Below are positions 17,187 to 25,254 of a DNA stretch of 64,000 nucleotides, in pieces (within the stretch, counting starts at the first letter, position 1; the number at the start of each line of letters is the position of its first letter). A program made the translations under genes and the position numbers. The notes beneath the pieces were generated by a model. The model worked only from the letters and a program-made list of their open reading frames with translations, was not told where the DNA came from and made no database searches. The stretch is from the NCBI GenBank assembly GCA_964472275.1, contig CAYYJN010000004.1, positions 1-64,000 on the forward strand. Direction: 5' to 3'. Origin of the DNA: JAFDVN01 sp964472275. Its GTDB lineage: Bacteria > Acidobacteriota > Holophagae > Holophagales > Holophagaceae.

Positions 17187-17812
17187 CTTGTTTTCAGCGC
17201 ATCCAACCACGCTTTAAGGACGAAAGCCGTCGCGCCCCAGAGGGGGGTGGCTTGGCCGTCTCCGAGGTCCATCTCCAGGCGGGGGACTTCGAGGGCGAGG
17301 CCTTGGCGGTCGAGGATTTCGCTGGTCCAGGGCGCGTCCAGCAAGGGCACGAGGGGCAGCATCAGCGCGCGTTCCAGTTCGGCGTCCACGGTGAACTTCG
17401 GTTCGCGGGCTTCCCAGCGGAAGAGGACGGGCGTGAAGCGGACCCTCGCCTTCGCCACGCCATCGGCGAAGCAGCCGAGCTCCCAGACTTCCGTGAGGCC
17501 CAGCTCCTCGCGCAGTTCGCGGCGCGCGGTGCGGGGCAGGTCGCGGTCGGAAGGCTCCGCCATGCCGCCGGGGAAGGCGATCTCACCGGGGTGGTGCGGC
17601 GCGCCGAATCCGCGTTGCACGAGCACGAGCTTCGTGGCGCCGACCTCATTCCCCCACAGCACCACCGCCACCGCGGCGCGGCGGCCGTCCTCAGGGATGC
17701 GGCGGCTGATCTTGAAGGGATGCTCGGAGCGCGCGTTGAGCCGCAAGCTGGCTTCGATGCGCGACCACGGGATGGGTGTCCCGTCCTGAGGCGGCGTCCA
17801 GAGTCGGCTCAT
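17183..17812 (-). CDS. NUDIX hydrolase, CoA pyrophosphatase-like
   Basis: A 209-aa enzyme of the NudL/YeaB-type group that cleaves CoA or related nucleoside-diphosphate compounds. The NUDIX box is visible as 'AFPGGMAEPSDRDLP' followed by 'ARRELREELGL', with the E-x2-EE metal ligands in REELREEL-type spacing. The extra residues between GG and RE are as in CoA pyrophosphatases. The start is ATG 17812. Upstream lies a family B inverted repeat that separates it from rel, so its promoter must sit within or beyond that element. Confidence 0.8.
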   Translation of the reverse strand: MSRLWTPPQDGTPIPWSRIEASLRLNARSEHPFKISRRIPEDGRRAAVAVVLWGNEVGATKLVLVQRGFGAPHHPGEIAFPGGMAEPSDRDLPRTARRELREELGLTEVWELGCFADGVAKARVRFTPVLFRWEAREPKFTVDAELERALMLPLVPLLDAPWTSEILDRQGLALEVPRLEMDLGDGQATPLWGATAFVLKAWLDALKTS

Positions 17813-17826
17813 GGCGCGAAACCGAT

Positions 17827-17932
17827 TTCACCGCGGAGGCGCGGAGGACGCAGAAGGGACGCGGCATGGCGCCGCCTTGGCGCCGTCGTGGTGGATGGTT
17901 TCCCTCGGCGTCCTCCGCGCCTCCGCGGTGAA
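17827..17932. repeat. Inverted repeat with tandem-unit arms, family B
   Basis: Perfect 25-bp arms at 17827-17851 and 17908-17932, beginning TTCACCGCGGAGGCGCGGAG on the left and extendable with mismatches. The 56-bp spacer contains GC-rich sub-hairpins. The element lies eight bases past the rel stop and just before the NUDIX start, both genes on the minus strand. Related units occur at 35711, 37630 and 39116. Confidence 0.9.
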
Positions 17933-17939
17933 CCCCACA

Positions 17940-20159
17940 TCAGATCTTCCCGAAGATCGAGCCCTTCACCCGCTCCACGGTGAACACGCCGCGGACTTTG
18001 CGGAGGCCGTTCATCAGGTCAATGAGGTGGGAGCGGTCGCGCACGCGCAGGGCGATGTGGAAGAGGCCCGTCCCCTGTTCGCTGGCGGCGGCCTGGAAGC
18101 GCTGCATGTTGATGCCGGACTTCTGCACCGCCTCGCTGATGGCGGCCACCATGCCGGCGCGATCCTCGGTGGTGAGGGAGATCTCCGTGTCGAAGACGCC
18201 CGCGCCCTTGCCCCAGGTGACGGCCACGCGCCGTTCGCTGTGCAGCGTGGTGTTCGCGAGTTGGGGACAGCCCGCGCGGTGGATGGCGACGCCGCGGTTG
18301 CGGGTGATGTAGCCCGTGATCTCATCGCCGCGGATGGGCTTGCAGCAATAGGCGAGGCTGTAGAGGATGCCGCTGGTGTCGTCCACCACCACGGCGTCGT
18401 CCATGGCGATGCGGCCCGGGCTGGCCTTGCGCTTGGCGGGCTCGGGGAGGAAGGGCTCCAGCAGCCGCTGAGGGCTGACGCGGCCGAAGCCCACGGCGGC
18501 GAGGTAGCTGTCCCAGTTGGCGTGATGCAGCGGCTTGAGGCGCTCGGTGAGCTTGGCGTGGACTTCGGCGTCGTCGAGCCGGATTCCGGCGGCCTTCGCC
18601 TCGCGCTCCAGGCGCTCGCGGCCCATCTGGATGGCGCGCGTGCGTTCCTCCTCGCGGATGAAGGATTGGATCTTCGCTTTCGCCGAAGCCGACTTCACGA
18701 AGCCGAGCCAATCGCGGCTCGGCTTGTGATCGGGCCGCGTAAGGATCTCCACGCGGTCGCCGTTGGAGAGCGCCTGGCGCAGCGGCACCATGCGGCCATT
18801 CACCTTGGCCCCCACGCAGCGATGCCCGACTTCGGTGTGGATGGCGTAGGCGAAATCAATGGGCGTCGCGCCTTCGGGCAGCGCGCGCAGGTCCCCCTTG
18901 GGCGTGAAGACCTGGATGGTGCGGAAGCTCAGTTCGCCCTTGAGGTTCGCCACCAGATCGCGGCTGTCGCGGGATTCCTGGTGCAGTTCCACCATCCGGC
19001 GCAGGAAGGCCGCCTGGTTGATCTCGTCGCGATTGGCGAGGCGGCCGTCCTTGTAGGTCCAGTGGGCGGCGATGCCGGCCTCCGCGCTCGCGTGCATCGC
19101 CTCGGTGCGGATCTGGATCTCGAAGGCGTCGCCCGAGGGCATGAGCACCGAGGTGTGGATGCTCTGGTAGCCGTTCTCCTTCGGCAGGCTGATGTAGTCC
19201 TTGAAGCGCCCCGGGATCGGCTTGAAGAGCCCATGCACGATGCCGAGGGCGGTGTAGCAGCTCGGCCGGTCCGCGCAGAGGATGCGGTAGGCCAGCCAGT
19301 CATGGATGTCCTCCAGCGCGCGCTCCTGCGCGTCCATCTTGCGCCAGATGCCGAAGTAGTGCTTCACGCGGAAAGTGACGGTGGCCCTCACGCCCTGTTC
19401 GCGGAGCGTCACTTCCAGGAGCAGGCGCGTCTCTTCGATGGTGTCCGCCAGCTTCGCCCGCTTGCGCTCCACGGCGTCTTTGAGTTCCTGGAAGCGTTCC
19501 GGCTCCAGGAAAGCGAAGGAGAGGTCCTCCAATTCCAGGCGCACGGCGCCCATGCCGAGGCGGTTCGCCAGCGGCGCGTAGAGTTCGAGGGTTTCCCGCG
19601 CGATGAGGCGGCGCTTCTCCTCGGGCATGGCCGACAGCGTCTTCATGTTGTGCAGCCGGTCGGCGAGCTTCACGACGAGCACGCGCACATCCTTGCCCAT
19701 GGCGACGAGCAGCTTGCGCACATTCTCGGCGTTGAGCAGGTGCCGGTCCGTGAAGGCCAGCTTGGCCATCTTCGTGAGGCCATCCACGATCACGGCGACT
19801 TCATCTCCGAACTGGGCGCGGACCTCGTCCAGCGTGAGGAGCGTGTCCTCCACCGTGTCGTGGAGCATGCCGCAGACGATGGTCACCGCGTCCAGCCGCC
19901 ATTCCGCGAGGCTCAGGGCGACGGCGAGCGGGTGGAAGAAGTAGGGCTCGCCGCTGCGCCGCGCCTGCCGCGCGTGCATGGCCCGGCCCACCTTGAAGGC
20001 GCGCTCCAGCAGGTCCAGGTCGCCATCGGGATGGTGGTGCAGGAAGGCGGTCTTCACCCGCGCGAAGGCCCCATCCAGGGTCAGGCAGGCCGCGCCCGGC
20101 ACCACCGCCCCCGGCAGGGCGGGCGCCGAAGGCAGGATCTGCGGCCCCAGGTCTCCCAT
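17940..20159 (-). CDS. rel: Bifunctional (p)ppGpp synthetase/hydrolase, RelA/SpoT family
   Basis: A 739-aa long-RSH protein controlling the stringent response. The HD hydrolase domain has His76 (FFHP) and His100-Asp101 (HDTVEDT), so hydrolase activity looks intact. The synthetase domain has 'GRFKDYISLPKENGYQSIHT' and EIQIRT. A TGS domain ('IQVFTPKGDL' to 'NGDRVEILT'), a helical/zinc-finger region and a C-terminal ACT domain ('FDTEISLTTEDRAGM') follow. The start at 20159 was chosen because the conserved domains begin soon after; the frame is open 435 bases further upstream with no family similarity. Ribosome-binding site weak. Confidence 0.92.
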   Translation of the reverse strand: MGDLGPQILPSAPALPGAVVPGAACLTLDGAFARVKTAFLHHHPDGDLDLLERAFKVGRAMHARQARRSGEPYFFHPLAVALSLAEWRLDAVTIVCGMLHDTVEDTLLTLDEVRAQFGDEVAVIVDGLTKMAKLAFTDRHLLNAENVRKLLVAMGKDVRVLVVKLADRLHNMKTLSAMPEEKRRLIARETLELYAPLANRLGMGAVRLELEDLSFAFLEPERFQELKDAVERKRAKLADTIEETRLLLEVTLREQGVRATVTFRVKHYFGIWRKMDAQERALEDIHDWLAYRILCADRPSCYTALGIVHGLFKPIPGRFKDYISLPKENGYQSIHTSVLMPSGDAFEIQIRTEAMHASAEAGIAAHWTYKDGRLANRDEINQAAFLRRMVELHQESRDSRDLVANLKGELSFRTIQVFTPKGDLRALPEGATPIDFAYAIHTEVGHRCVGAKVNGRMVPLRQALSNGDRVEILTRPDHKPSRDWLGFVKSASAKAKIQSFIREEERTRAIQMGRERLEREAKAAGIRLDDAEVHAKLTERLKPLHHANWDSYLAAVGFGRVSPQRLLEPFLPEPAKRKASPGRIAMDDAVVVDDTSGILYSLAYCCKPIRGDEITGYITRNRGVAIHRAGCPQLANTTLHSERRVAVTWGKGAGVFDTEISLTTEDRAGMVAAISEAVQKSGINMQRFQAAASEQGTGLFHIALRVRDRSHLIDLMNGLRKVRGVFTVERVKGSIFGKI

Positions 20160-20332
20160 TTTCCGATTGTGGGGCAGGGCGCCGGGGGGCGCTAGGATGG
20201 ACCCCGATCCGGAGGCTTTTACCAAGACCCCACGGCTAATCTTGCAGGTCCGCGCCAGCGCTTGAACGCGAGGGGTTCTGCGCGGCCGAATCCGGCGACG
20301 CCAATGATGGATCACGCGTGCTGGCGGACCGG

Positions 20333-20719
20333 CTATTCCGTCTCCGCGGTGTCTTGGAGCAGCCAGCTCACCGCCGCCTGCCGATCCGTGAAGACGGAAT
20401 CGCGGCTGTAGTAGTCGGCGAAGACCTCGTATTGCCGAGCGACCCCGAATTGAATCGCATGGCCGACAAGGAGGGCGGATCGCCATTTCATCGTGCCGAG
20501 TTTGGGGAGGACGATGGTCTCGATCAGATTGGCAAGGTCGCTTCCATGCACCTCCACGCCGCACTCCCGCAGATCCACGAGGGTCCGGCGGCACGCGAGG
20601 ACTTCTGGATCCGCGAGGTAGTTCCTCCAGAAATCCGCCAAGTCCCCGGCGTGGACGGTGCCGGTCCAGGTCTCGAAGATGATTCCGAGCGCAGGGTCAA
20701 TGGCATAGGAGATGGGCAC
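20333..20719 (-). CDS. Small hypothetical protein, SpoIIAA/STAS-like
   Basis: A 128-aa protein from a GTG start at 20719 ('MPISYAIDPALGIIFETW'). The order of strands and helices ('ETWTGTVHAGDLADFWRNYL', 'RTLVDLRE') resembles SpoIIAA/STAS-fold proteins in which an early strand and an asymmetric exchange lead to a short helix. The start is uncertain: no Shine-Dalgarno sequence is clear and the frame stays open to 20893. It stands alone between rel and tRNA-Ser, with 174 bp of featureless sequence on the rel side. No catalytic motif seen. Confidence 0.55.
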   Translation of the reverse strand: MPISYAIDPALGIIFETWTGTVHAGDLADFWRNYLADPEVLACRRTLVDLRECGVEVHGSDLANLIETIVLPKLGTMKWRSALLVGHAIQFGVARQYEVFADYYSRDSVFTDRQAAVSWLLQDTAETE

Positions 20720-20933
20720 GGGGGTATCCGGACGCGAGAAACCAACGCGACACGATATACGAGACGGCGAGGGAAGAGGCGGAGGGAGTGGGATTTCCCT
20801 CCGGGCCGCGCCCGTGGCGGAGCCTTGAAACCGTGCGCTCCTGGCGTCGAACAGGGCCCCGCGCTGTTCTCCTTGGGATCGCATCGGTTCCAAGGCCCTC
20901 GCCTTGGGCGATTCTCATCCCACTCTCACCGCC

Positions 20934-20957
20934 AAAAAGAAGGCCGCTCGCGCGGCC
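20934..20957 (-). terminator. Rho-independent terminator of tRNA-Ser(UGA)
   Basis: On the minus strand GGCCGC-gcga-GCGGCC is followed by TTCTTTTT, starting three bases after the tRNA CCA end. A 6-bp GC stem with a T-run is a standard intrinsic terminator. Confidence 0.85.
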
Positions 20958-20959
20958 AA

Positions 20960-21047
20960 TGGCGGTGGGAGTGGGATTCGAACCCACGGAGGGTTGCCCC
21001 TCGCCGGTTTTCAAGACCGGTGCCTTAAACCGCTCGGCCATCCCACC
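20960..21047 (-). tRNA. tRNA-Ser (anticodon UGA)
   Basis: An 88-nt class II tRNA. The acceptor arms GGTGGGA and TCCCACC pair, the discriminator is G and CCA is encoded. The anticodon loop reads CTTGAAA (TGA), a long variable arm is present, and the T-arm is GTGGG-TTCGAAT-CCCAC. It is transcribed away from the neighbouring tRNA-Ser(GCU). Confidence 0.95.
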
Positions 21048-21129
21048 GTGGGTCCATGATCCCCAGGATTCATGCGGCGCGGCAAGTTCCCTTGAGCGGC
21101 GCGGCTCCCCGCGCTAACCTAGTCCCTTC

Positions 21130-21222
21130 GGAGAGTTGCCGGAGTGGCCGATCGGGCTCGCCTGCTAAGCGAGTGTATTGGGTAAACCAGTACCGGGGGT
21201 TCGAATCCCCCACTCTCCGCCA
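21130..21222 (+). tRNA. tRNA-Ser (anticodon GCU)
   Basis: A 93-nt class II tRNA. The acceptor GGAGAGT pairs with ACTCTCC, the discriminator is G and CCA is encoded. The anticodon stem-loop TCGCCTGCTAAGCGA gives GCT. The variable arm is long and the T-arm is GGGGG-TTCGAAT-CCCCC. It is divergent from tRNA-Ser(UGA), with 82 bp between them for both promoters. Confidence 0.95.
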
Positions 21223-21227
21223 AAAAT

Positions 21228-21254
21228 GGGCCGCGAAAGCGGCCCGAAGTTTTT
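21228..21254 (+). terminator. Rho-independent terminator of tRNA-Ser(GCU)
   Basis: GGGCCGC-gaaa-GCGGCCC followed by gaagTTTTT, beginning six bases after the tRNA. A 7-bp GC stem, a GNRA-type loop and a T-run make this a clear intrinsic terminator. Confidence 0.9.
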
Positions 21255-21276
21255 GTGGGAATCCTCGCCTCCGCCT

Positions 21277-21957
21277 TCATCCCGTCCGGTCCCAGCCCTC
21301 GGCGGCGCGGAAGCTGTGGTAGCGGCCTTCGCCGAGGATGAGGTGGTCAGAGAGGGGCACGCCGAGGCTTTCGCCCGCGGCCCGCAAGCGTTTGGTGAGG
21401 AGACGGTCCTCGGCGGAAGGGCTGGGGTCGCCGCTCGGATGGTTGTGGAAGGCCAAGGCGGAGGTGGCTCCGTAACGCAGCGCCTCCCGAAAGAACTCGC
21501 GGGGGCTGATGAGCGTCGCGGTGGCCGTGCCTTGGCTGAGGATGCGCTCGGCCAGCAGTTCGCCTTTGGCGTTGAGGGCGAGCAGGCCGAAGCGCTCTTC
21601 GGTCCAGCCGTGGCAGCGGGGCAGCAAGTAGTCTCCGGCGGCGCGGGGGCTGGTGATGCGGGTGCGCTCGCCCCGGCGCTGGCTTCGGCGGCAGAGTTCC
21701 TGAGCCGCCCAGAGCTGGCAGGCTCTCGCGGGGCCGATGCCCGGTTGGCCGGTGAGGTCCGAGAGGCCGAAGCTCCAGAGGCCCGCGAGGCCGCCGCTGC
21801 GGCCGAGGAGTTCCTGGGCCAGCTCCACGGCGCTGCGGCCTTGGCGTCCCGTGCCCCACAGCAGCGCGAGGAGGTCCGCGTCGGAAAGGGTGTCGCCGTG
21901 GCCCGCGAGCAGCCGCTCGCGCGGGCGTTGATCCGGTGAAAGGTCGAGGATGCGCAT
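21277..21957 (-). CDS. radC: RadC-family (JAB/MPN) protein
   Basis: A 226-aa protein with an N-terminal helix-hairpin-helix-like region ('LSDLTGQPGIGPARACQLWAA') and a C-terminal JAMM domain holding the metal-binding motif HNHPSGDPSPSAED. RadC proteins have no settled role; links to DNA repair and natural competence have been proposed. Start ATG 21957 has GGGAGGG upstream and overlaps the stop of the pseudopilin gene (TGATG). Co-transcription with a ComEA-like and a pseudopilin gene supports a competence-related function here (inference). Confidence 0.88.
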   Translation of the reverse strand: MRILDLSPDQRPRERLLAGHGDTLSDADLLALLWGTGRQGRSAVELAQELLGRSGGLAGLWSFGLSDLTGQPGIGPARACQLWAAQELCRRSQRRGERTRITSPRAAGDYLLPRCHGWTEERFGLLALNAKGELLAERILSQGTATATLISPREFFREALRYGATSALAFHNHPSGDPSPSAEDRLLTKRLRAAGESLGVPLSDHLILGEGRYHSFRAAEGWDRTG

Positions 21958-22448
21958 CAGGCCCTCCCCCAGTGGTGGCGGCTGGCGCGCCAACGCAGCA
22001 GCGTCGTTCGGCCATGGCCGTTCACCCGCACGCACAAGGCGTCGCAACCGTCGTTCAGGAACCAGACCGTGGCCGTGGCCGTGTGGCGCGGGGTGACAGT
22101 GATGGCCGCGTGCGCTTCGCCGCTCGTCGCCGCGCGCGTGGTGGGGTCCATGTTCGGCGGCAAGGGGATGCCGCTCGGCAGGCCCCAGTGGATGGAGCGG
22201 GGTAGGTTCACGGGCAGGTGGCCGAGGCCGCGGGTGGCGGTGGCCGAAACCTCCACGGGGCTACCCGACGCGCGGGCTTGGGCGAAGGCCTCGTCCAGCG
22301 ACCCTTGGATTTCCTGGGCCGCGACGGTGAGGGCCGGGCCTTGGATCTGGAAGGAAGTGAAGGCGCCGAGGCCGAGGGCGCCGACGATGCCCGTGGCCGT
22401 GACCATCTCCAGGAGCGACATGCCGCGCTGGCGGAAGAGAGGACCCAT
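21957..22448 (-). CDS. Type IV pilin-like pseudopilin
   Basis: A 163-aa protein with a class III prepilin leader: 'RQRGMSLLEM', cleaved after Gly by prepilin peptidase, with the conserved Glu at position +5. A hydrophobic N-terminal helix ('VTATGIVGALGLGAFTSFQI') follows. The C-terminal half is beta-rich with two Cys (CDALC). It resembles GspH/FimT-type minor pseudopilins of type II secretion or type IV pilus systems. GAGG lies 7 bp before ATG 22448. Lying between a ComEA-like gene and radC, it may serve DNA uptake. Confidence 0.82.
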   Translation of the reverse strand: MGPLFRQRGMSLLEMVTATGIVGALGLGAFTSFQIQGPALTVAAQEIQGSLDEAFAQARASGSPVEVSATATRGLGHLPVNLPRSIHWGLPSGIPLPPNMDPTTRAATSGEAHAAITVTPRHTATATVWFLNDGCDALCVRVNGHGRTTLLRWRASRHHWGRA

Positions 22449-22456
22449 GGCGATCC

Positions 22457-22768
22457 TCACTTCGCCGCAGGCGTGAGCAGGAAGGGGCGGAGCTGGGCGA
22501 AGGCCTTCTCGCCGATGCCCTTCACATTCATCAGCTCTTCCGGTCGCCGGAAAGGACCGTGCTCCTTGCGGAAGAGGACGATGCGCTCCGCCGTCTTCGG
22601 CCCGATGTGAGGCAACTGGACGAGTTCGGTGGCGGTGGCGGTGTTGAGATTGATGGCGTGGGCGACGGCCTTGGGAGCGGGCTTGCTGGAGCGGCCGCCG
22701 CCCGTGGCTCCCAGGGGAAGCGCCAGAGCCACGGAAAGGATGAGGGGAGAGGTGAAGCGGAAACCCAT
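22457..22768 (-). CDS. ComEA-like helix-hairpin-helix DNA-binding protein
   Basis: A 103-aa protein: an N-terminal signal sequence (residues 1-22, 'LILSVALALPLGATGG'), a short linker, then one HhH2 domain with 'INLNTATATELVQLPHIGPKTAERIV' seen as 'NLNTATATELVQLPHIG' and 'GPKTAERIVLFR', and the second hairpin 'MNVKGIGEKAFAQL'. This is the DNA-binding form of ComEA, a periplasmic receptor for transforming DNA. AGGAGG precedes ATG 22768; a longer upstream reading into the AT-rich gap is unlikely. First gene of the comEA-pseudopilin-radC operon. Confidence 0.88.
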   Translation of the reverse strand: MGFRFTSPLILSVALALPLGATGGGRSSKPAPKAVAHAINLNTATATELVQLPHIGPKTAERIVLFRKEHGPFRRPEELMNVKGIGEKAFAQLRPFLLTPAAK

Positions 22769-22814
22769 GGATTCCTCCTGTGAAAGGGCAGGAGGAAGAA
22801 TCGAGAGACATGCC

Positions 22815-22968
22815 AGAACAGTTAACTCTTTATATTCAATAAATAGATATTTCATTTTTTAAAAATTTGTCACTTACAAATAACAAATTTTTAAAAATAT
22901 AATAAATAGAATTAAATAAATATTTATGAATGACCATTTCTGAATTCGAAAATCATGGGAACGACAAA
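22815..22968. other. Extremely AT-rich intergenic segment
   Basis: About 150 bp of mostly A and T (the core 22820-22935 is nearly all A/T) in a genome of about 67% G+C. It contains interrupted inverted stretches around AAAAATTTG / CAAATTTTT and no open frame of note. It lies upstream of the ComEA-like gene and downstream of the phosphatase gene, both on the minus strand. It could be a strong curved promoter, a nucleoid-protein site or a remnant of acquired DNA. Confidence 0.7.
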
Positions 22969-23610
22969 TTAGATGGCCAGATGCAAAGCTTCGCCGAAGA
23001 ACCCGGCCACATGGGCGGCGTCGTTGAGGCGCACCACTTCCAGGCGGTTGGGCTCCGGCCCTTCCAGCAGGTTCAGCGTCGCGGGAGCCTGGCGGAAGGA
23101 CCAGATCCGGGCGAGGGGCAGGCCGAGAACGCGGGCCAGGATCACGCGGTTCACGGCGTCGTGGGCGGCGACGAGGAGGATCTCTTCCGGTCCGAGCCCC
23201 GCGCAAGCCGCGACGAAGGCGGGCCAGGCCCGGTCCTGGACCTGCTGGAGGGATTCGCCGCCGGGCATCTGCACCGTTTCGGGAGCCTGGCGCCATGCCT
23301 TGAGGCGTGGGGCGTCTTCGGTCGCCAACTCGGCGGCCAACTTGCCCTCCCAAGCGCCATGGGCGATTTCCAGAAAGCCGGGATCCAGCGTGAGCATTCC
23401 GGCGCGGGTTCCGAGCGCCAATTCCGCCGTGCGGCGCGCGCGGGACAGCGGCGAAGCCACGGCGCGGGCGATGGGGAGGTCCTTCAGGCGCGCGCCAAGC
23501 GCCGTCGCCTGGCGTTCGCCGTTTTCCGAAAGCGGAATGTCCATCTGGCCCTGGTAGCGGCCTTCGGCGTTCCAGGGGGTTTCGCCGTGGCGGCAGAGGA
23601 GGACGCGCAT
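22969..23610 (-). CDS. Histidine phosphatase family protein, possible phosphoserine phosphatase
   Basis: A 213-aa branch-1 histidine phosphatase with the RHGE motif at residues 7-10 and the second catalytic region 'LLVAAHDAVNRVI'. It belongs to the phosphoglycerate-mutase-like group, which includes metal-independent phosphoserine phosphatases such as PspA of Hydrogenobacter. Its ATG overlaps the serA stop (TGATG), and an aminotransferase gene lies upstream of serA, so it may supply the last step of serine synthesis. Cobalamin-type (CobC) or mutase roles cannot be excluded from sequence alone. GTG 23613 is an alternative start. Confidence 0.8.
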   Translation of the reverse strand: MRVLLCRHGETPWNAEGRYQGQMDIPLSENGERQATALGARLKDLPIARAVASPLSRARRTAELALGTRAGMLTLDPGFLEIAHGAWEGKLAAELATEDAPRLKAWRQAPETVQMPGGESLQQVQDRAWPAFVAACAGLGPEEILLVAAHDAVNRVILARVLGLPLARIWSFRQAPATLNLLEGPEPNRLEVVRLNDAAHVAGFFGEALHLAI

Positions 23611-25172
23611 CACACCACCTCCAGGGCGAGAATGCCCGGAATCCCGCGCAGGGCGGCGGCCTGCTTCTCGGGGACTTCGCGATCCACCGTGATGGCGCCG
23701 AGGGCCTGGCCATCGCCCTTCGCGCCCAGCGCGAAGTTGACGATGTTGATGCCGCCCGCGCCGAGGTGGGAACCGACGAGGCCGATGACGCCGGGCCGGT
23801 CCTCGTTGCGCATGAGCAGCAGGTGGGCGCGCGGATCGAAGTCCAGCTCCACGCCATCCAGGCGGACGACGCGGGGGCCGCGGTGGAGGGTCGCCTCGAT
23901 CTCGCGGGCGTGGCCGCTTCCTTCGACCCGAACGCGGAGGAGGCGATCAAAGCCGTCGCCTTCGCCGCCAAGCGTCTCGCTCACTTCGAGCCCGCGCGCC
24001 GCGGCTTCCTGAAGCGCATTCACGGGCGTGACCCGGCCCGAGGCGGAGCCCAGATGCGCCGCCACCAGCAGGCGCGTGAGCGGGCGCGGGTCCAGCTTGT
24101 CCACCCGGCCCGCGTAGGTGAGACGCAGCTTGTCCGCCGCCGGGACGAGGCGCGCGCAGAGTTTGCCGAGCGCGCTCATGAGCGGCATCCAAGGCCCCAT
24201 CTCCTGCGCGGCCTCGGGCGAGAGCGGCGGCAGGTTCACGCAGCCTTGGATGGCGCCGGTCTGGACGAAGTCGAGGATCTGCCGCGCGAGGATGGCGCTG
24301 ACGGCGCGCTGGGCCTCTTTCGTGGACGCGCCGAGATGGGGCGTGAGCACGAGGCGCGGATGCTTGCGCAGCGGGGAATCCGCAGGCAGCGGCTCCGTCA
24401 CGAAGGTGTCCAGCCCCGCTCCGGCGAGGTGGCCTTCGTCCAGAAGCTTCACCAGCGCCTTCTCATCAATCAACCCGCCCCGCGCGGCGTTGATGACGAC
24501 GGAACCCTTGCGGAGCTTGCGCAGCGCCGCCTCGTCCAGCAGGTTCGTCGTCTCCTTCGTGCGCGGGATGTGGAGCGTGACGATGTCCGCCCAGGCGAGC
24601 AGCGCGTCGAGATCCATCATGGGCACGGTCATGCGCGCGGCGGCGGCGGGCGGCAGGAAGGGATCGAAGGCCGCGACCTCCATGCCGAGGCCGCGGGCTT
24701 TGCGGGCCACGGTGGCGCCGATGCGGCCGAGGCCGATGATGCCGAGCTTCTTGCCTTCCAGCTCGAAGCCCGTGAGCCCGCCTTTGGGCCATTCGCCCGC
24801 CTTCATGCCCGCGTCGGCCGAAGGGATGTGGCGCGCCAGCGCGAAGAGCAGCGCCAGCGCCTGCTCGGCGGCGGCGAGCGTGTTGCCGTCCGGCGCGTTC
24901 ATCACGGCGATGCCGCGCTCCGTCGCCGCGTCCACATCAATGGTGTCCACGCCCGCGCCAGCGCGGCCAATGAGTTTGAGCTTGTCGGCGCCCTTCAGCG
25001 CCTCGGCGTCCACCTTCGTCGCGCTGCGGACGAGGAGCACCTCCACGCCCTTGAGCGCCGTGGCGAGAGCGGATGGGTCTTTGATCGGTTCAGAGGATTC
25101 GACGGTCCATCCCGCCGAGCGGAAGGCCGCGAGGCCCTCCTCGTGGATGCCGTCGCAAGCGAGCACGCGCAT
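23610..25172 (-). CDS. serA: D-3-phosphoglycerate dehydrogenase
   Basis: A 520-aa NAD-dependent dehydrogenase for the first committed step of serine synthesis. The substrate domain is split around a Rossmann domain with 'GIIGLGRIGATVARKARGLG'. The catalytic Arg/Glu/His set falls in 'INAARGGLIDEKAL' and 'TPHLGASTKEAQ'. An ASB (allosteric substrate-binding) domain and a C-terminal ACT domain ('LLMRNEDRPGVIGLVGSHLG') make it the long form, typically inhibited by serine. The start at 25172 has AGGAG just upstream (AAAGGAGTTCTC). Confidence 0.93.
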   Translation of the reverse strand: MRVLACDGIHEEGLAAFRSAGWTVESSEPIKDPSALATALKGVEVLLVRSATKVDAEALKGADKLKLIGRAGAGVDTIDVDAATERGIAVMNAPDGNTLAAAEQALALLFALARHIPSADAGMKAGEWPKGGLTGFELEGKKLGIIGLGRIGATVARKARGLGMEVAAFDPFLPPAAAARMTVPMMDLDALLAWADIVTLHIPRTKETTNLLDEAALRKLRKGSVVINAARGGLIDEKALVKLLDEGHLAGAGLDTFVTEPLPADSPLRKHPRLVLTPHLGASTKEAQRAVSAILARQILDFVQTGAIQGCVNLPPLSPEAAQEMGPWMPLMSALGKLCARLVPAADKLRLTYAGRVDKLDPRPLTRLLVAAHLGSASGRVTPVNALQEAAARGLEVSETLGGEGDGFDRLLRVRVEGSGHAREIEATLHRGPRVVRLDGVELDFDPRAHLLLMRNEDRPGVIGLVGSHLGAGGINIVNFALGAKGDGQALGAITVDREVPEKQAAALRGIPGILALEVV

Positions 25173-25191
25173 GAGAACTCCTTTGTCCGCG

Positions 25192-25230
25192 GATTCCGCC
25201 GATTACGCAGATTTTTTAATCGGCGGAATC
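25192..25230. repeat. Inverted repeat, family E
   Basis: Perfect 13-bp arms GATTCCGCCGATT (25192-25204) and AATCGGCGGAATC (25218-25230) around ACGCAGATTTTTT. Degenerate copies of the GATTNCGCAGATT-like unit extend past both arms. It lies in the gap after the aminotransferase stop and before serA. Confidence 0.75.
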
Positions 25231-25254
25231 TGCGCAATCTGAGGATGAATGTTT

